A stretch of DNA of 64,000 nucleotides from Rickettsiales bacterium (GTDB lineage Bacteria > Pseudomonadota > Alphaproteobacteria > Rs-D84): contig JAISAB010000007.1 of the NCBI GenBank assembly GCA_031266915.1, forward strand, positions 1 to 64,000, read 5' to 3'. The notes beneath the pieces were generated by a model. It was not told where the DNA came from. It ran no database searches and was given only the letters and a program-made list of their open reading frames with translations. Position 1 is the first letter of the stretch. Every line of letters begins with the position of its first letter. Both the position numbers and the translations under genes were made by a program. Of this stretch, positions 19,118 to 30,862 are shown piece by piece.

Positions 19118-19576
19118 TTAAAACGGAATGTCGTCGCCGATTTCAGTAACCGAAATCTCTTCGCGCGGGGCGGACGGGGCAGACGGATGGGACGAATAAT
19201 CGCCCGGCGCGCCGTCGACGCCCTTGGCGCCGGACAGTATAACCATCTGGCCTGTGAACGGGTTCAAAACAACCTCGGTCGTATAAACATCGACGCCTTG
19301 CTGGTTCTGCCATTTGCGCGTTTTCAAAGTTCCCTCGATATACACCTTGGTTCCTTTTTGCAGCATGCGCTCGGCAACCTCTGCCAAATTAGGATTAAAA
19401 ACGACGACGCGGTGCCACTCGGTCTGTTCTTTCTGTTCGCCGGTCGCCTTGTCGCGCCATCTGTCGCTGGTGGCCAGAGAGAGATTCACGACCTTTTGTC
19501 CGCTGCCCATTGTGCGGACCTGGGGGTCTTGGCCCAAATTGCCGACCAATATTACTTTGTTGATGCTGCCTGCCAT
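19118..19576 (-). CDS. ssb: Single-stranded DNA-binding protein
   Basis: [58 protein letters not shown]; acidic tail ending DDIPF. Confidence 0.96.
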   Translation of the reverse strand: MAGSINKVILVGNLGQDPQVRTMGSGQKVVNLSLATSDRWRDKATGEQKEQTEWHRVVVFNPNLAEVAERMLQKGTKVYIEGTLKTRKWQNQQGVDVYTTEVVLNPFTGQMVILSGAKGVDGAPGDYSSHPSAPSAPREEISVTEIGDDIPF

Positions 19577-19648
19577 AGTTTCGTCCTTTTTTCGTATATT
19601 GCGATTATCGCCGGAAACCACAGAAAAATCAAGAGGAAAATTCAAGTA

Positions 19649-19790
19649 AGGTCGAAGAGCGTAGAGCGAAGGTAGAAATCAAAGTTCGAAGAGCGCAATT
19701 CGCAGAGCGCAGGTAGAACAGAGATTTTAAATTACTTTTTTGAACTCTGCACTTTGAACTTTCTACCTTCGCTCTACGCTCTTCGACCTT
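19649..19790. repeat. Intergenic GCAGAGC/GAAGAGC heptamer inverted repeat
   Basis: ggtcgaagagcgtagagcgaaggtagaa ... ttctaccttcgctctacgctcttcgacc. Confidence 0.8.
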
Positions 19791-19983
19791 ATTTCCGGAT
19801 ACTCCAAAACAACGCCAGCAGCCAGCCGATGACGGTCCAGCCGAATACCCAGCTGGACATTCTGATTATCATCATGTCGCATTTGGCCTTGCCGTTTACG
19901 CGGGCCAAATACGCAGGGGCCAGCATAACGCCGACCACGATGGCGGAACAGATTATGTATTTAAGAATTATCATAAAAAACAT
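19789..19983 (-). CDS. Superinfection immunity-like small membrane protein
   Basis: Two hydrophobic segments and SSWVFGWTVIGWLLALFW resembling the GWTxIGWxxAL motif. Confidence 0.6.
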   Translation of the reverse strand: MFFMIILKYIICSAIVVGVMLAPAYLARVNGKAKCDMMIIRMSSWVFGWTVIGWLLALFWSIRK

Positions 19984-20065
19984 TTAGTTCATAGTGCCTA
20001 GTGAATAGTGATTAGCGGATTAGTTATGCGTTATAAACTATGCACTAATCACTATTTGCTATTTT

Positions 20066-21337
<1,272 letters not shown>

Positions 21338-21424
21338 TTATCCCTTTGTCTTCCTTGCAAAAAGAAATTTATCACATTTTTGTATTTTCAGTCAATGCCG
21401 ATTTGTGATATAATGACCTAAAGA

Positions 21425-24400
21425 ATGTTTAAACAAATATCCATTTTGGCCGTTTTATGCGCTGCGCCTGCGGCCGGTTTTGCCGCCGTTCTGGGCGGCA
21501 GTTACACCTATTGCTCGCAAAACGGCGATGGAATCTGGGTCTGCGATCCGGTCGTTTGGAGCCAGCAGTCCGTCGGATCTGATGGCGCGCTGAATTACGT
21601 CGATACAACCAGCAATTCGCTGGCCATCATGTCGGGCGGCGGATTAATCCTGGGGGATGGCAGCCAGAACAACGGCAACGCATTGGTCGTATCGGAAAGC
21701 GTTTATCTTGAAGGTATCGCTGGAACAACCGACCCCAGCGACCCTGATGGAATCCTGTACATAGAAAACTCGGCCACCGCCAGTTTCAGTATTACGGCGA
21801 ACGGCAACGTCAACATCGCGCAAAACCTGAACGTCGGCGCGGGCCGCGCGTTATTGCTGGGTGTCGGAAACCTGAGCAACGTAAGCATCGGTTCTATATC
21901 GAACTTGGGCGGGTTGGAGATTTCAGGAAACATCAACATATTAAACGTTGGAACGACGTCGGGTTCAGTGTTTACCGGCGGCGCGGTCACGACAAACGGT
22001 GACATGACGCTGGGCGCCGCGACAATCAACACCGGCGTAATCACTAATAATTCGGGAAGCACCAGCATTACCGCCACGGGCGTGCTGACGATGGATGATT
22101 TTATCAGCAACAGCGCCGGAACGTCGGCAATTTCCGCGGATTCGATAAGCTTTGGCAATATCCAGAACAATTCGGGCGCGGGCGCGATGACGATTTCCGC
22201 CGCGACCAGCATGACCGGCACGGGCGGTATTCAGAATCTGTCGGATGCGCTGGTAACCATTAACGGTGGCGCGGTCACCGCGCAGACAATAACCAACAGT
22301 TCGAACAACGGCGAGATTTTAATGAATGTCGCCAGCCTGACGCTGACCGGCGGCAATGGGTTTAACGCTTCGTTTGTGAACAAGGGCGATCTGGATGTAA
22401 CCGTCGCCGGCGCGACGACTTTGGCGTACGGATTCGATTTAAGCGGCATGGCGAATACCAACAAGTTTTCGCTGAAGACGGGGACTTTGGCGTTCGGCAA
22501 TCAGGCGTCTGCAGACGCGTGGCTGGCGCTGTTTTCGAATCGTTTGAATCTGTTCACGGTCGCGATAACCGGCGGCGATATAGGCAGTGCCTCAGCGCCG
22601 TTGAGCATGATTAAAAATGGCGAGGGCAATACCGCCGGCGTCATGAATTTAACGTCGATGTCCGTGTATGCGGATTCCGTTCTGAATGCCGGACAGCAGC
22701 TGAACGTTACATCGACCAACGCGTCCGGCGGAATCTATGTCGGCACGACCGTGACCAATAACTTAGGTTCCATGACGATGGCTTCAAGCGGCGCATTGAA
22801 TGTCACGGGCGGCGTAACAAATGACGCGACGATGACGCTGAACGGCAATGCGGTTACCTTGAATTCAGTCGAGAACGAAGGCATATTGAAAATTTCAGGG
22901 CTGACGGATGCGACCGGAACAATCAAAGTTACCGGCAGTGTGGTCAATACGGTCGGAACGACAACAATCAACGCGCGCCAAATTGACATCGACGGCACGC
23001 TGACGAACATTGCGGGCATCACGAACATCAGCGGTTCCGATTCGGCCGGCAACGGCATTGCAGTCGGCGACATCAACGTGGCCGGCGGGGTGGTAAATCT
23101 GGACGCCACAATTGGAAAAATTATCGTCGACAATGCGATTTCCGTAAATGGCGGAGGCCTGAACTTTGGTCCGAACAGCAAAAGCGTCACCGCGGGTGAC
23201 AGCATTACGATAAGCGGCAATGTCACGGCCAGCGGCGCCGACGCCACAGATGCGGGCAATGGTGACGTGAATATCGCTGCGGTTGGACCGCAAGGCTTTT
23301 CGATGACTTCGACCAACGGAAATATCACGATTTACGGCGATGTTTCCGTGATTGACAGCAACACCGCCCGAACGGTCGTGCTCGATTCCAAGGCTGCTGT
23401 TGACATCGCGGGCAATGTAACCGCGGGCGGCCAGGGACGCCTGACATTCGGCGATACATTGGCCCCCGGCGGCGTGTCGGCAACAAATTTGACGGTCGGC
23501 GGTCAACTGGTATCCAATGCCGGCGGCATTGTCGACCTTAACATCGGCAACGTCAGCGTCGGCAGTTTATCCGGCGCGGGCAGATTCAATGCAACCGGTG
23601 CGATTATCAAGGCGACATCCGCCATTGATAACGCGATAAATATTCAAAACGGAATCTGGTTTGACGGTACGAATCAAAATGCAACCAGCGGATTTATCGT
23701 AACCGGCACGAGTGATTTGAGCTTGGTGACATCAGGCGCCGGCGCGGACATCAATGTCGCAGGCGGTATTGCGATTGGCGGCGGCAACACGCTGACGCTG
23801 AATTCATCCGATCAGGTCGCGGTATCGGGCGCGGTGACAAACGCGGGAACTTTGAATGTTACCAAGGCGACGTCCGTATCATTCGTGAACGCGATTAATA
23901 ATGCCAGCACGTTGAGTGTCGACGGCACGGCGCTGGGCGGCAGTATTGCATCCATAACCGCGAACGGGATTACAAATTCCGGCACGGCAACATTAAAGAC
24001 ATCAGGCGCATTAACTACAGGTGCCATCACCAACAGCGGAGCAATGACGGCCAATGCGAATTCCATTGTCGCGACCGCAATTAATTCGACCGCGGGCAGT
24101 CTGGATGTGACGGCGAATATGTTGAATATGACATTACTGAACGTGACCGGCGGTTATGTGAACTTAAATATGGACAATGTTTTTGCGACCGTAAGTATAT
24201 CGGCCACAGGTGATTTAGTCCAGGGCGCCGCGACGGGCATGTTGAATCTAACGAAAAATAATACGACATTATTTGCGAATAATTTGACAATTGGCGGCGA
24301 CTTTATCGCCAATCAATACAGCGTGAAATATGATGTTGTGAGCGTATTTACTGTGACCGGCAATATGACCGTGGCATTCGGCGCAACGGTTGATGTCGAC

Positions 24401-26686
24401 CCGAATACAATCAGTATCGACGATGTGACGAATAACGGCACACTGCTGTTGACCGCGGATTCTGTGGACTTGGGCGATGTCGTAAATTCCGATAGCTTGA
24501 CGATTAATTCCGCGAATATTCTGACGGTCAACAGTTTTACAACAAATTCCACCAGCGGCACGACATTGACAGGCATCGGTCTGACATCCGCCGGCAATAT
24601 CGAACTGGCTGGCCGATTGATGCAAAACGCGTCCGGCACGACCGGTAGCGGTGACGTGAATGTTGTGGCCAATAGCTATACTGTCAACGCGACAAGCATT
24701 ATCGCGAATGGAATCAACCAAAAATCCGGCATAATGACGTTGAACACAAGCGATTTGAAAATCGGCGAACGCGACTCTGTCTCGGGCAATATTACGAAGA
24801 TTGGCAGCATTATCGCCACCGATTTGCGCGTTGCAGCTGCCGGCGCGAATTGGCTGAACGTCGATGTAACCGGAAGCGTTTCTGGCGGCGTCGACTTTAT
24901 CGGTCTGGAAAGAATGACAGTCGGCGGAAATTATATCTTTGACGATGACAGTATTCTGATGGCGGCGATTTTGGACCGTAGCGTTACGGCTCATAATTAC
25001 TGGGCGACGGTCAGCTTAAGCGACGACAAAACACTGGGACAGATTACAAACGGCGCGAATCCTGAGCCCTTGATTTCCATCAACGGCAAATTTATTTCCC
25101 AGATGGATTTCGACAATCCAAACATGTACTATGATTGGAACGACAAGACCGTTGGCGATGTCATGGACGGTCAGATGGGCGTCTATATCACGGACATCGT
25201 GGACCAGGGCAGCGCGATTTGGCTGATTCATGCGGACGGCGGCATCGAAGACGACGGCAAGAAACTGCGCAATGCGGTCGTTCGTTTCTGCAATGCGGAC
25301 GGTTCAATATGTTACAATTACATGGATTCGTTGCGACAGGGCAGCGCGAATGAAAACGATTTGCCGATTTATCTGTCGGCGCGCGATACCGATGGCGACG
25401 GCGAGGCCGACAGCTGGTACCTGGTGTTTGACCCGCGTTTCGGCGGGCCGGTGGAACTGTTCAAGATTCAGCCGATTGTCGGCCGCGAGGACATTCATAC
25501 TGACGGAGAATACTTTACGGCCGGCGCGCTGGACGATTTGTTGGCGGGCCGCATGAATCAGACCGGTTTTTATAACCGCACGCCGATTGAATTGGTGCCG
25601 ATTGTATTTGAAAACACGAACTTGGAAACGATGTCCCGGGAATTGTACGACCGTATGGAACAGTATGTTCTGGACCGCAACGGCGCGGCGCTGGCGCGCT
25701 TCAGCCGCCTGTTCCAGCCGCGCGAGATAGAGCAGGTCGCCGGCGCCGTCGCCCTGAACGAACACACGACATTCCGCGATTTCGAATACCGTATGTTCGA
25801 CGAATTTATCTGGAATCGCAATCGCAGTCTGAAAAAGGCCTGGGTGGATGTAGATTTCGGCGCATGGAATCAAAATGTATCGGACGGCAAACGCGTCGAT
25901 GGCGAACGTTTCAGCATCCAGGGCGGATTCGACTGGCAGGATTCCAAGACTTTGATTCTGGGTATCGCTGGACATATTTCGCACATGGCCGGCAGCAACT
26001 GGGACGAAATGGATTTGGGATACAAGCCGGGCAAATCGATTGCCGGCCGCATGGACGTCGATGTCGCGACAACGAATATCGGCATGGGCGGTTATCTGAT
26101 GAATACGCTGGGAACGGGGGCGCGTTTGTACGGCAATGCGTTTCTGGATTTGCATTTGTTCGACATTATTCGCGACCAGAACTTTGTCTCGACAATCAAT
26201 GGTTCCGGCACGGCGTTCAGCATTATCACCGAATGGGGCCTGCTGCACGATTGGCTGAATCAGTACATCGTCGGCAACGCTTATGTGCGCGCCGGATACA
26301 ATTTCGGCTTTGACATTACAGAGCAGGCCGATGGCGGCGATTATATGAAGCTGGAATCCGCAGGGTACATGATTTTGACGCCGGGTTATTCCCTGACCGC
26401 GCAGAAAAGAATCTATACATCGCCTTGGTTCCAAATCCGCCCGTATCTGTCGGTCGGCGCGGAATACGACATGTTGGGCATTCCGGACGCCGCGCAGTTT
26501 AAATTCGCGTATGCGAACAAGTTCACGGACTATGACATAAACATCGACCCATTGTGGGTGAACGGCGGCGGCGGCATGGAATTCCTGGGGGCCAGTGGAT
26601 TCCAGTTCGGCGTCGATTACCGCTATCAGCACAATGCCGACATCCAGATGCACAAAATCAAGCTGTCCGGTTCGTACAGATTTTAA
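21425..26686 (+). CDS. Large autotransporter/adhesin (type V secretion) protein
   Basis: Signal peptide, long Thr/Asn/Gly-rich passenger, C-terminal beta-barrel ending in ...HKIKLSGSYRF. Confidence 0.85.
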   Translation: MFKQISILAVLCAAPAAGFAAVLGGSYTYCSQNGDGIWVCDPVVWSQQSVGSDGALNYVDTTSNSLAIMSGGGLILGDGSQNNGNALVVSESVYLEGIAGTTDPSDPDGILYIENSATASFSITANGNVNIAQNLNVGAGRALLLGVGNLSNVSIGSISNLGGLEISGNINILNVGTTSGSVFTGGAVTTNGDMTLGAATINTGVITNNSGSTSITATGVLTMDDFISNSAGTSAISADSISFGNIQNNSGAGAMTISAATSMTGTGGIQNLSDALVTINGGAVTAQTITNSSNNGEILMNVASLTLTGGNGFNASFVNKGDLDVTVAGATTLAYGFDLSGMANTNKFSLKTGTLAFGNQASADAWLALFSNRLNLFTVAITGGDIGSASAPLSMIKNGEGNTAGVMNLTSMSVYADSVLNAGQQLNVTSTNASGGIYVGTTVTNNLGSMTMASSGALNVTGGVTNDATMTLNGNAVTLNSVENEGILKISGLTDATGTIKVTGSVVNTVGTTTINARQIDIDGTLTNIAGITNISGSDSAGNGIAVGDINVAGGVVNLDATIGKIIVDNAISVNGGGLNFGPNSKSVTAGDSITISGNVTASGADATDAGNGDVNIAAVGPQGFSMTSTNGNITIYGDVSVIDSNTARTVVLDSKAAVDIAGNVTAGGQGRLTFGDTLAPGGVSATNLTVGGQLVSNAGGIVDLNIGNVSVGSLSGAGRFNATGAIIKATSAIDNAINIQNGIWFDGTNQNATSGFIVTGTSDLSLVTSGAGADINVAGGIAIGGGNTLTLNSSDQVAVSGAVTNAGTLNVTKATSVSFVNAINNASTLSVDGTALGGSIASITANGITNSGTATLKTSGALTTGAITNSGAMTANANSIVATAINSTAGSLDVTANMLNMTLLNVTGGYVNLNMDNVFATVSISATGDLVQGAATGMLNLTKNNTTLFANNLTIGGDFIANQYSVKYDVVSVFTVTGNMTVAFGATVDVDPNTISIDDVTNNGTLLLTADSVDLGDVVNSDSLTINSANILTVNSFTTNSTSGTTLTGIGLTSAGNIELAGRLMQNASGTTGSGDVNVVANSYTVNATSIIANGINQKSGIMTLNTSDLKIGERDSVSGNITKIGSIIATDLRVAAAGANWLNVDVTGSVSGGVDFIGLERMTVGGNYIFDDDSILMAAILDRSVTAHNYWATVSLSDDKTLGQITNGANPEPLISINGKFISQMDFDNPNMYYDWNDKTVGDVMDGQMGVYITDIVDQGSAIWLIHADGGIEDDGKKLRNAVVRFCNADGSICYNYMDSLRQGSANENDLPIYLSARDTDGDGEADSWYLVFDPRFGGPVELFKIQPIVGREDIHTDGEYFTAGALDDLLAGRMNQTGFYNRTPIELVPIVFENTNLETMSRELYDRMEQYVLDRNGAALARFSRLFQPREIEQVAGAVALNEHTTFRDFEYRMFDEFIWNRNRSLKKAWVDVDFGAWNQNVSDGKRVDGERFSIQGGFDWQDSKTLILGIAGHISHMAGSNWDEMDLGYKPGKSIAGRMDVDVATTNIGMGGYLMNTLGTGARLYGNAFLDLHLFDIIRDQNFVSTINGSGTAFSIITEWGLLHDWLNQYIVGNAYVRAGYNFGFDITEQADGGDYMKLESAGYMILTPGYSLTAQKRIYTSPWFQIRPYLSVGAEYDMLGIPDAAQFKFAYANKFTDYDINIDPLWVNGGGGMEFLGASGFQFGVDYRYQHNADIQMHKIKLSGSYRF

Positions 26687-26796
26687 AAAATCAATTTCTG
26701 CGGGCGCGATGTTGCGTTCACATTCCCTCGCGTACGTATGTGTACGCGTCGGGTCTGTGAAACGCCGCTACCCGCCGTGCATAAATTGATTTTTAC
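26686..26796. repeat. ~100-bp palindrome family copy
   Basis: AAAAATCAATTTcTGCGGGCG...CCCTCGCGTACgtatGTGTACGCGTCGGGT...CCCGCCGTGCATAAATTGATTTTT. Confidence 0.75.
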
Positions 26797-26823
26797 AAAA
26801 AACCGCCCGATGGGCGGTTTTTT
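26797..26823 (+). terminator. Intrinsic terminator
   Basis: AAAAAACCGCCcgatGGGCGGTTTTTTC. Confidence 0.8.
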
Positions 26824-26845
26824 CGTGATTCGTAAAATACCAAAT

Positions 26846-26990
26846 TGTCATTGCGAGGGGCGACAGCCCCGTGGCAATCCAGATAATATAGAGCGCGACT
26901 TCGCCGCACTTATTTTATCACTAGATTGCTTCGTAGGATTCGCCGTCGCTTTGCGCCGTGCCAATCCTTCTCGCAATGACACGGTGGTGA
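26846..26990. repeat. Dispersed ATTGCGAG..CAATCC repeat pair
   Basis: tgtcattgcgaggggcgacagccccgtggcaatccag ... tgccaatccttctcgcaatgacac. Confidence 0.75.
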
Positions 26991-27051
26991 TAATATTCTC
27001 AATTTCTAACAAGCGTTTCAATTCTTGTGTAATACGCGGATTTTAATTTTC

Positions 27052-27080
27052 TTGCATTGCCCGGGATTTATTTCTATAAT
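27052..27080 (+). promoter_or_regulatory. Sigma70-like promoter of leader E3
   Basis: TTGCAT-17 nt-TATAAT. Confidence 0.65.
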
Positions 27081-27086
27081 TCAATT

Positions 27087-27318
27087 CGAAACAACAGGGA
27101 TGTTGGTTCAGGGACTTGAAAATCCTAATAACATAACGGCGCTTAGCGGCGCTGAATCCGACGGATGAAATATGGACGCGGATGCGTCTTTTATTTTATC
27201 AACCCGACCGCACAGGTCGGGGGTCCGCGACCATACAACAGGTTCGCCGAAAGTCGCGGGGTCATTTTATGTTATGATTTTTCAAATCCCCGACCGCCAA
27301 TTCCTTGGCGGTTTTTTT
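27087..27318 (+). promoter_or_regulatory. Structured leader RNA E3
   Basis: Long-range stem GGGACTTGAAAATCCTAATAACATAA / TTATGTTATGATTTTTCAAATCCC; CCCGACC gcac AGGTCGGGG ... CCCCGACCGCCaattccttGGCGGTTTTTTT. Confidence 0.7.
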
Positions 27319-27340
27319 GATGAAAAAAAAGGGATTGAAA

Positions 27341-27988
27341 ATGAGAAAAATTTTGTTCGTTCTGCTGTTTGGATGTTTGGCTGTCATCGGCCGCGCAAAT
27401 GCCGAGATATATTATGCCCAGGACTGCTTGTTCGGGCTTGAATCCGACGGGGCGCTTTTCGCCTATGATAACTATGATTGCAATTCCGCGAATGGGTGGG
27501 GATATTATTGCCCGAATTATATGTGCAATCCGGGCGCGGATGTTTATTATCTCAATGATGGGGATAAAGTCAGAATTGATTGTTCTATTCCGGCATCGAA
27601 CGTAAAAGTAGACGTGCCGTCATACTTTGTATGCAGTCACATGCATGCCAGTTTTACTGTCCAGGAAATCTGCAATACATGCAATGTTTCGCCCAATTCC
27701 AGTTGGACGGCGGCCGGCGCCGGATATGAAAAGTCTACAACGTATCGAACATGCGCCGATGAATGCGAGTGCGATAGTTGCTACAACACCACCCAATACC
27801 GCTGCGCCGCGAATTATTACGGCAGCTCGGCCGACGGAACAACCGGTTGCGCGCAGTGTCCCGAAGACGGGCGAAGCAATGCCGGCAGCCTTGCGATAAC
27901 CCTGTGCTATATTCCGCTGGGAGCAACCGGCACCGACAATTACGGTTCGTACGAAATAGCGGACAGCGATTGTTATTACGCGCAATGA
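27341..27988 (+). CDS. Secreted Cys-rich protein
   Basis: MRKILFVLLFGCLAVIGRANAEIYYAQDC...; many Cys pairs. Confidence 0.7.
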   Translation: MRKILFVLLFGCLAVIGRANAEIYYAQDCLFGLESDGALFAYDNYDCNSANGWGYYCPNYMCNPGADVYYLNDGDKVRIDCSIPASNVKVDVPSYFVCSHMHASFTVQEICNTCNVSPNSSWTAAGAGYEKSTTYRTCADECECDSCYNTTQYRCAANYYGSSADGTTGCAQCPEDGRSNAGSLAITLCYIPLGATGTDNYGSYEIADSDCYYAQ

Positions 27989-28038
27989 TAAAAAATAGTT
28001 TCAGCAATTTTTGACTATTGAGTCTTCTTATAAAAATA

Positions 28039-28120
28039 TTGATTTTTAGGTCGATTTCTGGTACTATGACCAGAAGTAAATTTTAATTCAGCCCCATTTT
28101 GATGGGGCTTTTTTTCACAA
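28039..28120 (+). promoter_or_regulatory. Promoter followed by intrinsic terminator upstream of lysozyme-like gene
   Basis: TTGATT-17-TACTAT then AGCCCCattttgaTGGGGCTTTTTTT before AAAAAGGATGAAATATG. Confidence 0.6.
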
Positions 28121-28135
28121 TAAAAAGGATGAAAT

Positions 28136-29065
28136 ATGGCAAATAGTAATTGCACCGGCACGGTCATAGTTGGCGGATACACACGCAGCGACGGAACGGA
28201 AGTATCGGGTTATACTCGTACATGTCCATACCCGCATGATAATTCGGAAAAATCCAAACTTGCGGATACTAAAAGGCAAAAAGAAGCATTATATGAACGC
28301 GGGTATTACAAACCCAGCGCAGGGGAATCCGTCGGAAGTCTTAGCAATATGAACAACCAAAATCTGACTGATGCGATAAAGGAATTTCAGACAGATAATA
28401 ATTTACCTGCGACTGGAACAATGAACGACTTGACGCGCGACGCGTTGAATGATGGTGTGTCAATGAAATTCGATAACAATATGAACGACGAAGATTTATT
28501 ACAAAAAGCGCAAAAAGAGATTGTTAAAAATGAAGGTAGTCCTAAACACGCCTATGCAGACACCAAGGGCAATGTGACCGTGGGTAAAGGCAAGAAAATC
28601 AACAATCGCTAAGAGATGAAAAATGTTGCGATGATAAATCGTGAAACAAAACAGCCCGCAACCGATTCAGAAAAAATGGCGGAGTATGACCGAATAAGCG
28701 CAGCCGTTAAAGAATTAGGTAAAAATGGCGATGGCACCCAACCGTACAATCACACTGCGGATAAATATGAAAAATTCACGACTCTTCGCATTACGCCCGA
28801 AGAATCCGGACGTTTAGTCGCGGACCATATTCGAAAAGATTTGGCGGCAATTCGCAGAAAGTTTCCAGAATTTGATTCGTATTCCGAACGTAGAAAACTG
28901 GTTATTATGGATATGCAATACAATCACGGCGGGTTTGGGAAATTTCCAATTTTTTCCAAAGCCGTGGAGAACGGACATTGGAAAATCGCCGCGGAACACA
29001 GCAAATCCGGCGACATCCCAAGATGGCGCAACAAATGGCGGTATGACGGATTACTGGACGAATAA
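28136..29065 (+). pseudogene. Peptidoglycan-binding + T4-type lysozyme-like protein interrupted by one in-frame TAA (28610-28612)
   Basis: ORFs 28136-28612 and 28616-29065 share one frame; NEGSPKHAYADTKGNVTVGKGKKINNR*EMKNVAMINRETKQP reads through as one domain. Confidence 0.7.
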
Positions 29066-29091
29066 AACCGGGGATTATCCCCCGGTTTTAT
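29063..29091. terminator. Bidirectional intrinsic terminator
   Basis: ATAAAACCGGGGgattatCCCCCGGTTTTAT. Confidence 0.8.
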
Positions 29092-29608
29092 TAAGATAGA
29101 ATATACCGCCCCAATATTTGCATGCCTGCTTATTTTCTTCGGCAGAACACATTTTATAATGTTTTTTGCCGCGAAAATAATTAGCATACGAAATTACATC
29201 ATAATCTACGTTTTTATAGTCTGATATATAATGACATAACCTTATATATGGGGTTTGAAATTCTTTATTCCACCAATCTTCCTCGGACATTAAAGATAAC
29301 GCTTTGCAATCAAAATATATACATGGCTGCATATCGCCTCTCCCCCAGTCTTCTACAATTTTCTTATCAAGAACGCACGAATACTCCCCACCATATTCGT
29401 CTTGGTTTATGATACGGAATTCATTGCCGTTTTTAGTGATAATCAATTTTGGGTCGCTTTCATCCCACCCCGTCTTGGATATGCGGAATGTCCCGATATA
29501 ATCATTTATATCAAATTCGTCTTTTTGCGTGATGCCGCCCGTTTGCCGCGAATCCGCACAGGCGGCAATGGCAAACAATACGGCTGAAATGAGTAATATA
29601 TTTTTCAT
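29075..29608 (-). CDS. Putative lipoprotein
   Basis: MKNILLISAVLFAIAACADSRQTGG lipobox. Confidence 0.65.
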   Translation of the reverse strand: MKNILLISAVLFAIAACADSRQTGGITQKDEFDINDYIGTFRISKTGWDESDPKLIITKNGNEFRIINQDEYGGEYSCVLDKKIVEDWGRGDMQPCIYFDCKALSLMSEEDWWNKEFQTPYIRLCHYISDYKNVDYDVISYANYFRGKKHYKMCSAEENKQACKYWGGIFYLNKTGG

Positions 29609-29699
29609 ATCATGAATTTTATTTAATCTTGCAGAATAAGTCAAATGCTTATCAAGCAGATTTTTCTTATGTTATGAATCATTTTTATGTTATAATCAC

Positions 29700-29870
29700 A
29701 ATGCTTCCAATCGGGGGCCGAGGCTTGAAAATCTCGCAATTGATGCGCCTGGGATAGGCGCATAAGAAAACGTATCCCGCTTGTGGCGGGATTGTCTCCG
29801 CTATATATCGAAAGCGGCGACGGTCGTTCAATTGCGATTTTTCAAAGTCCCGCCGCCTTTTGGCAACTGC
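29700..29870 (+). promoter_or_regulatory. Structured leader RNA E5
   Basis: Closing stem CTTGAAAATCTCGCAATTGA / TCAATTGCGATTTTTCAAAG; hairpins TGCGCC..GGCGCA, ATCCCGC ttgt GGCGGGAT; downstream TCCCGCC; TATAAT at 29691-29696. Confidence 0.65.
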
Positions 29871-29889
29871 AACCAAAAAGGATAACCAA

Positions 29890-30612
29890 ATGAAAAAAAT
29901 ATCAATAATCGCCGTACTCGCCGCGGCCCTTGGCGCCTGCGACAAATATGAAACCGTGTACCTGGATTGCGGTCCATGGGATGTCGTCGCCAAAATATCG
30001 AACCAAAAGGCAACCTTGAATATTTCGGTTGAAGAAAATAATACATTCAGTCTGGACGAGTACTATCCGGAATTGCAAAATGCCAAAAATCTGAAAGTGG
30101 ATTTGGCTCGCGTCGCCAGCAGATTCAGCGATAATTGGGTTGATTTTGTCGGCAAAATTCCGGGGGCGGAAAATGAAACCGGCATAGATGTGAGATATAA
30201 CCACAAATTCAAACGATTCGTTGTTTCCGGTTTTACTGTGAAGGAAAACCATACTTGGAGCTGTAATACATTGACGAAACTGCCGGTAAAGATAGAACAA
30301 CCGAAAAATCTGGCGCGCGTCGGCAAAAAAGAACGCGCCCGCGTGGAATCATGCATCGATTATATTGTCAAGAACGCCCAGGTGATGTACGGTCCGGACG
30401 GCATGGATTTGCAATTTAAAGACAGCGAAGGAAAATGGATGGACATCAATCAGGAAACGGCGCTGTCGTTGTCCAAAAATTGGGATTTCAATGATATGAA
30501 ACTGTATCAGAACAATGCCGACGGCTATCTGTTCGATTATGAATTGGACGCCTGCGATACAATGTCCAGGATGCAGGAATTTCTGAAACAGATAATAAAT
30601 AATAAAGAATAG
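29890..30612 (+). CDS. Putative lipoprotein
   Basis: MKKISIIAVLAAALGACDKYETVYLDCGPWDV; lipobox ALGAC. Confidence 0.65.
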   Translation: MKKISIIAVLAAALGACDKYETVYLDCGPWDVVAKISNQKATLNISVEENNTFSLDEYYPELQNAKNLKVDLARVASRFSDNWVDFVGKIPGAENETGIDVRYNHKFKRFVVSGFTVKENHTWSCNTLTKLPVKIEQPKNLARVGKKERARVESCIDYIVKNAQVMYGPDGMDLQFKDSEGKWMDINQETALSLSKNWDFNDMKLYQNNADGYLFDYELDACDTMSRMQEFLKQIINNKE

Positions 30613-30850
30613 AGAATAAAGTAGGGGCGCATATTTGCGCCCTTTTTATTCCCCTCCATAGGAGGAGAATTCAGACCGAGCACATCATTTTTACTTTTGT
30701 TTCACTGGATTGCCGCGGGGCTAACGCCCCTAGCAATGACATAGTGGTTGGTATTGGGTATTTGGAATATCATCCATTATCCCTTATCCATCATCCATTA
30801 TCCCTTATCCATCATCCATTAACTATTATCTGTGCTCTGTTAATTGTTAA
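30605..30850. repeat. Cluster of heptamer and dispersed repeats
   Basis: aataataaagaatagagaataaa; cactggattgccgcggggctaacgcccctagcaatgac; atccattatcccttatccatcatccattatcc. Confidence 0.7.
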
Positions 30851-30862
30851 CTGAAAATATCG

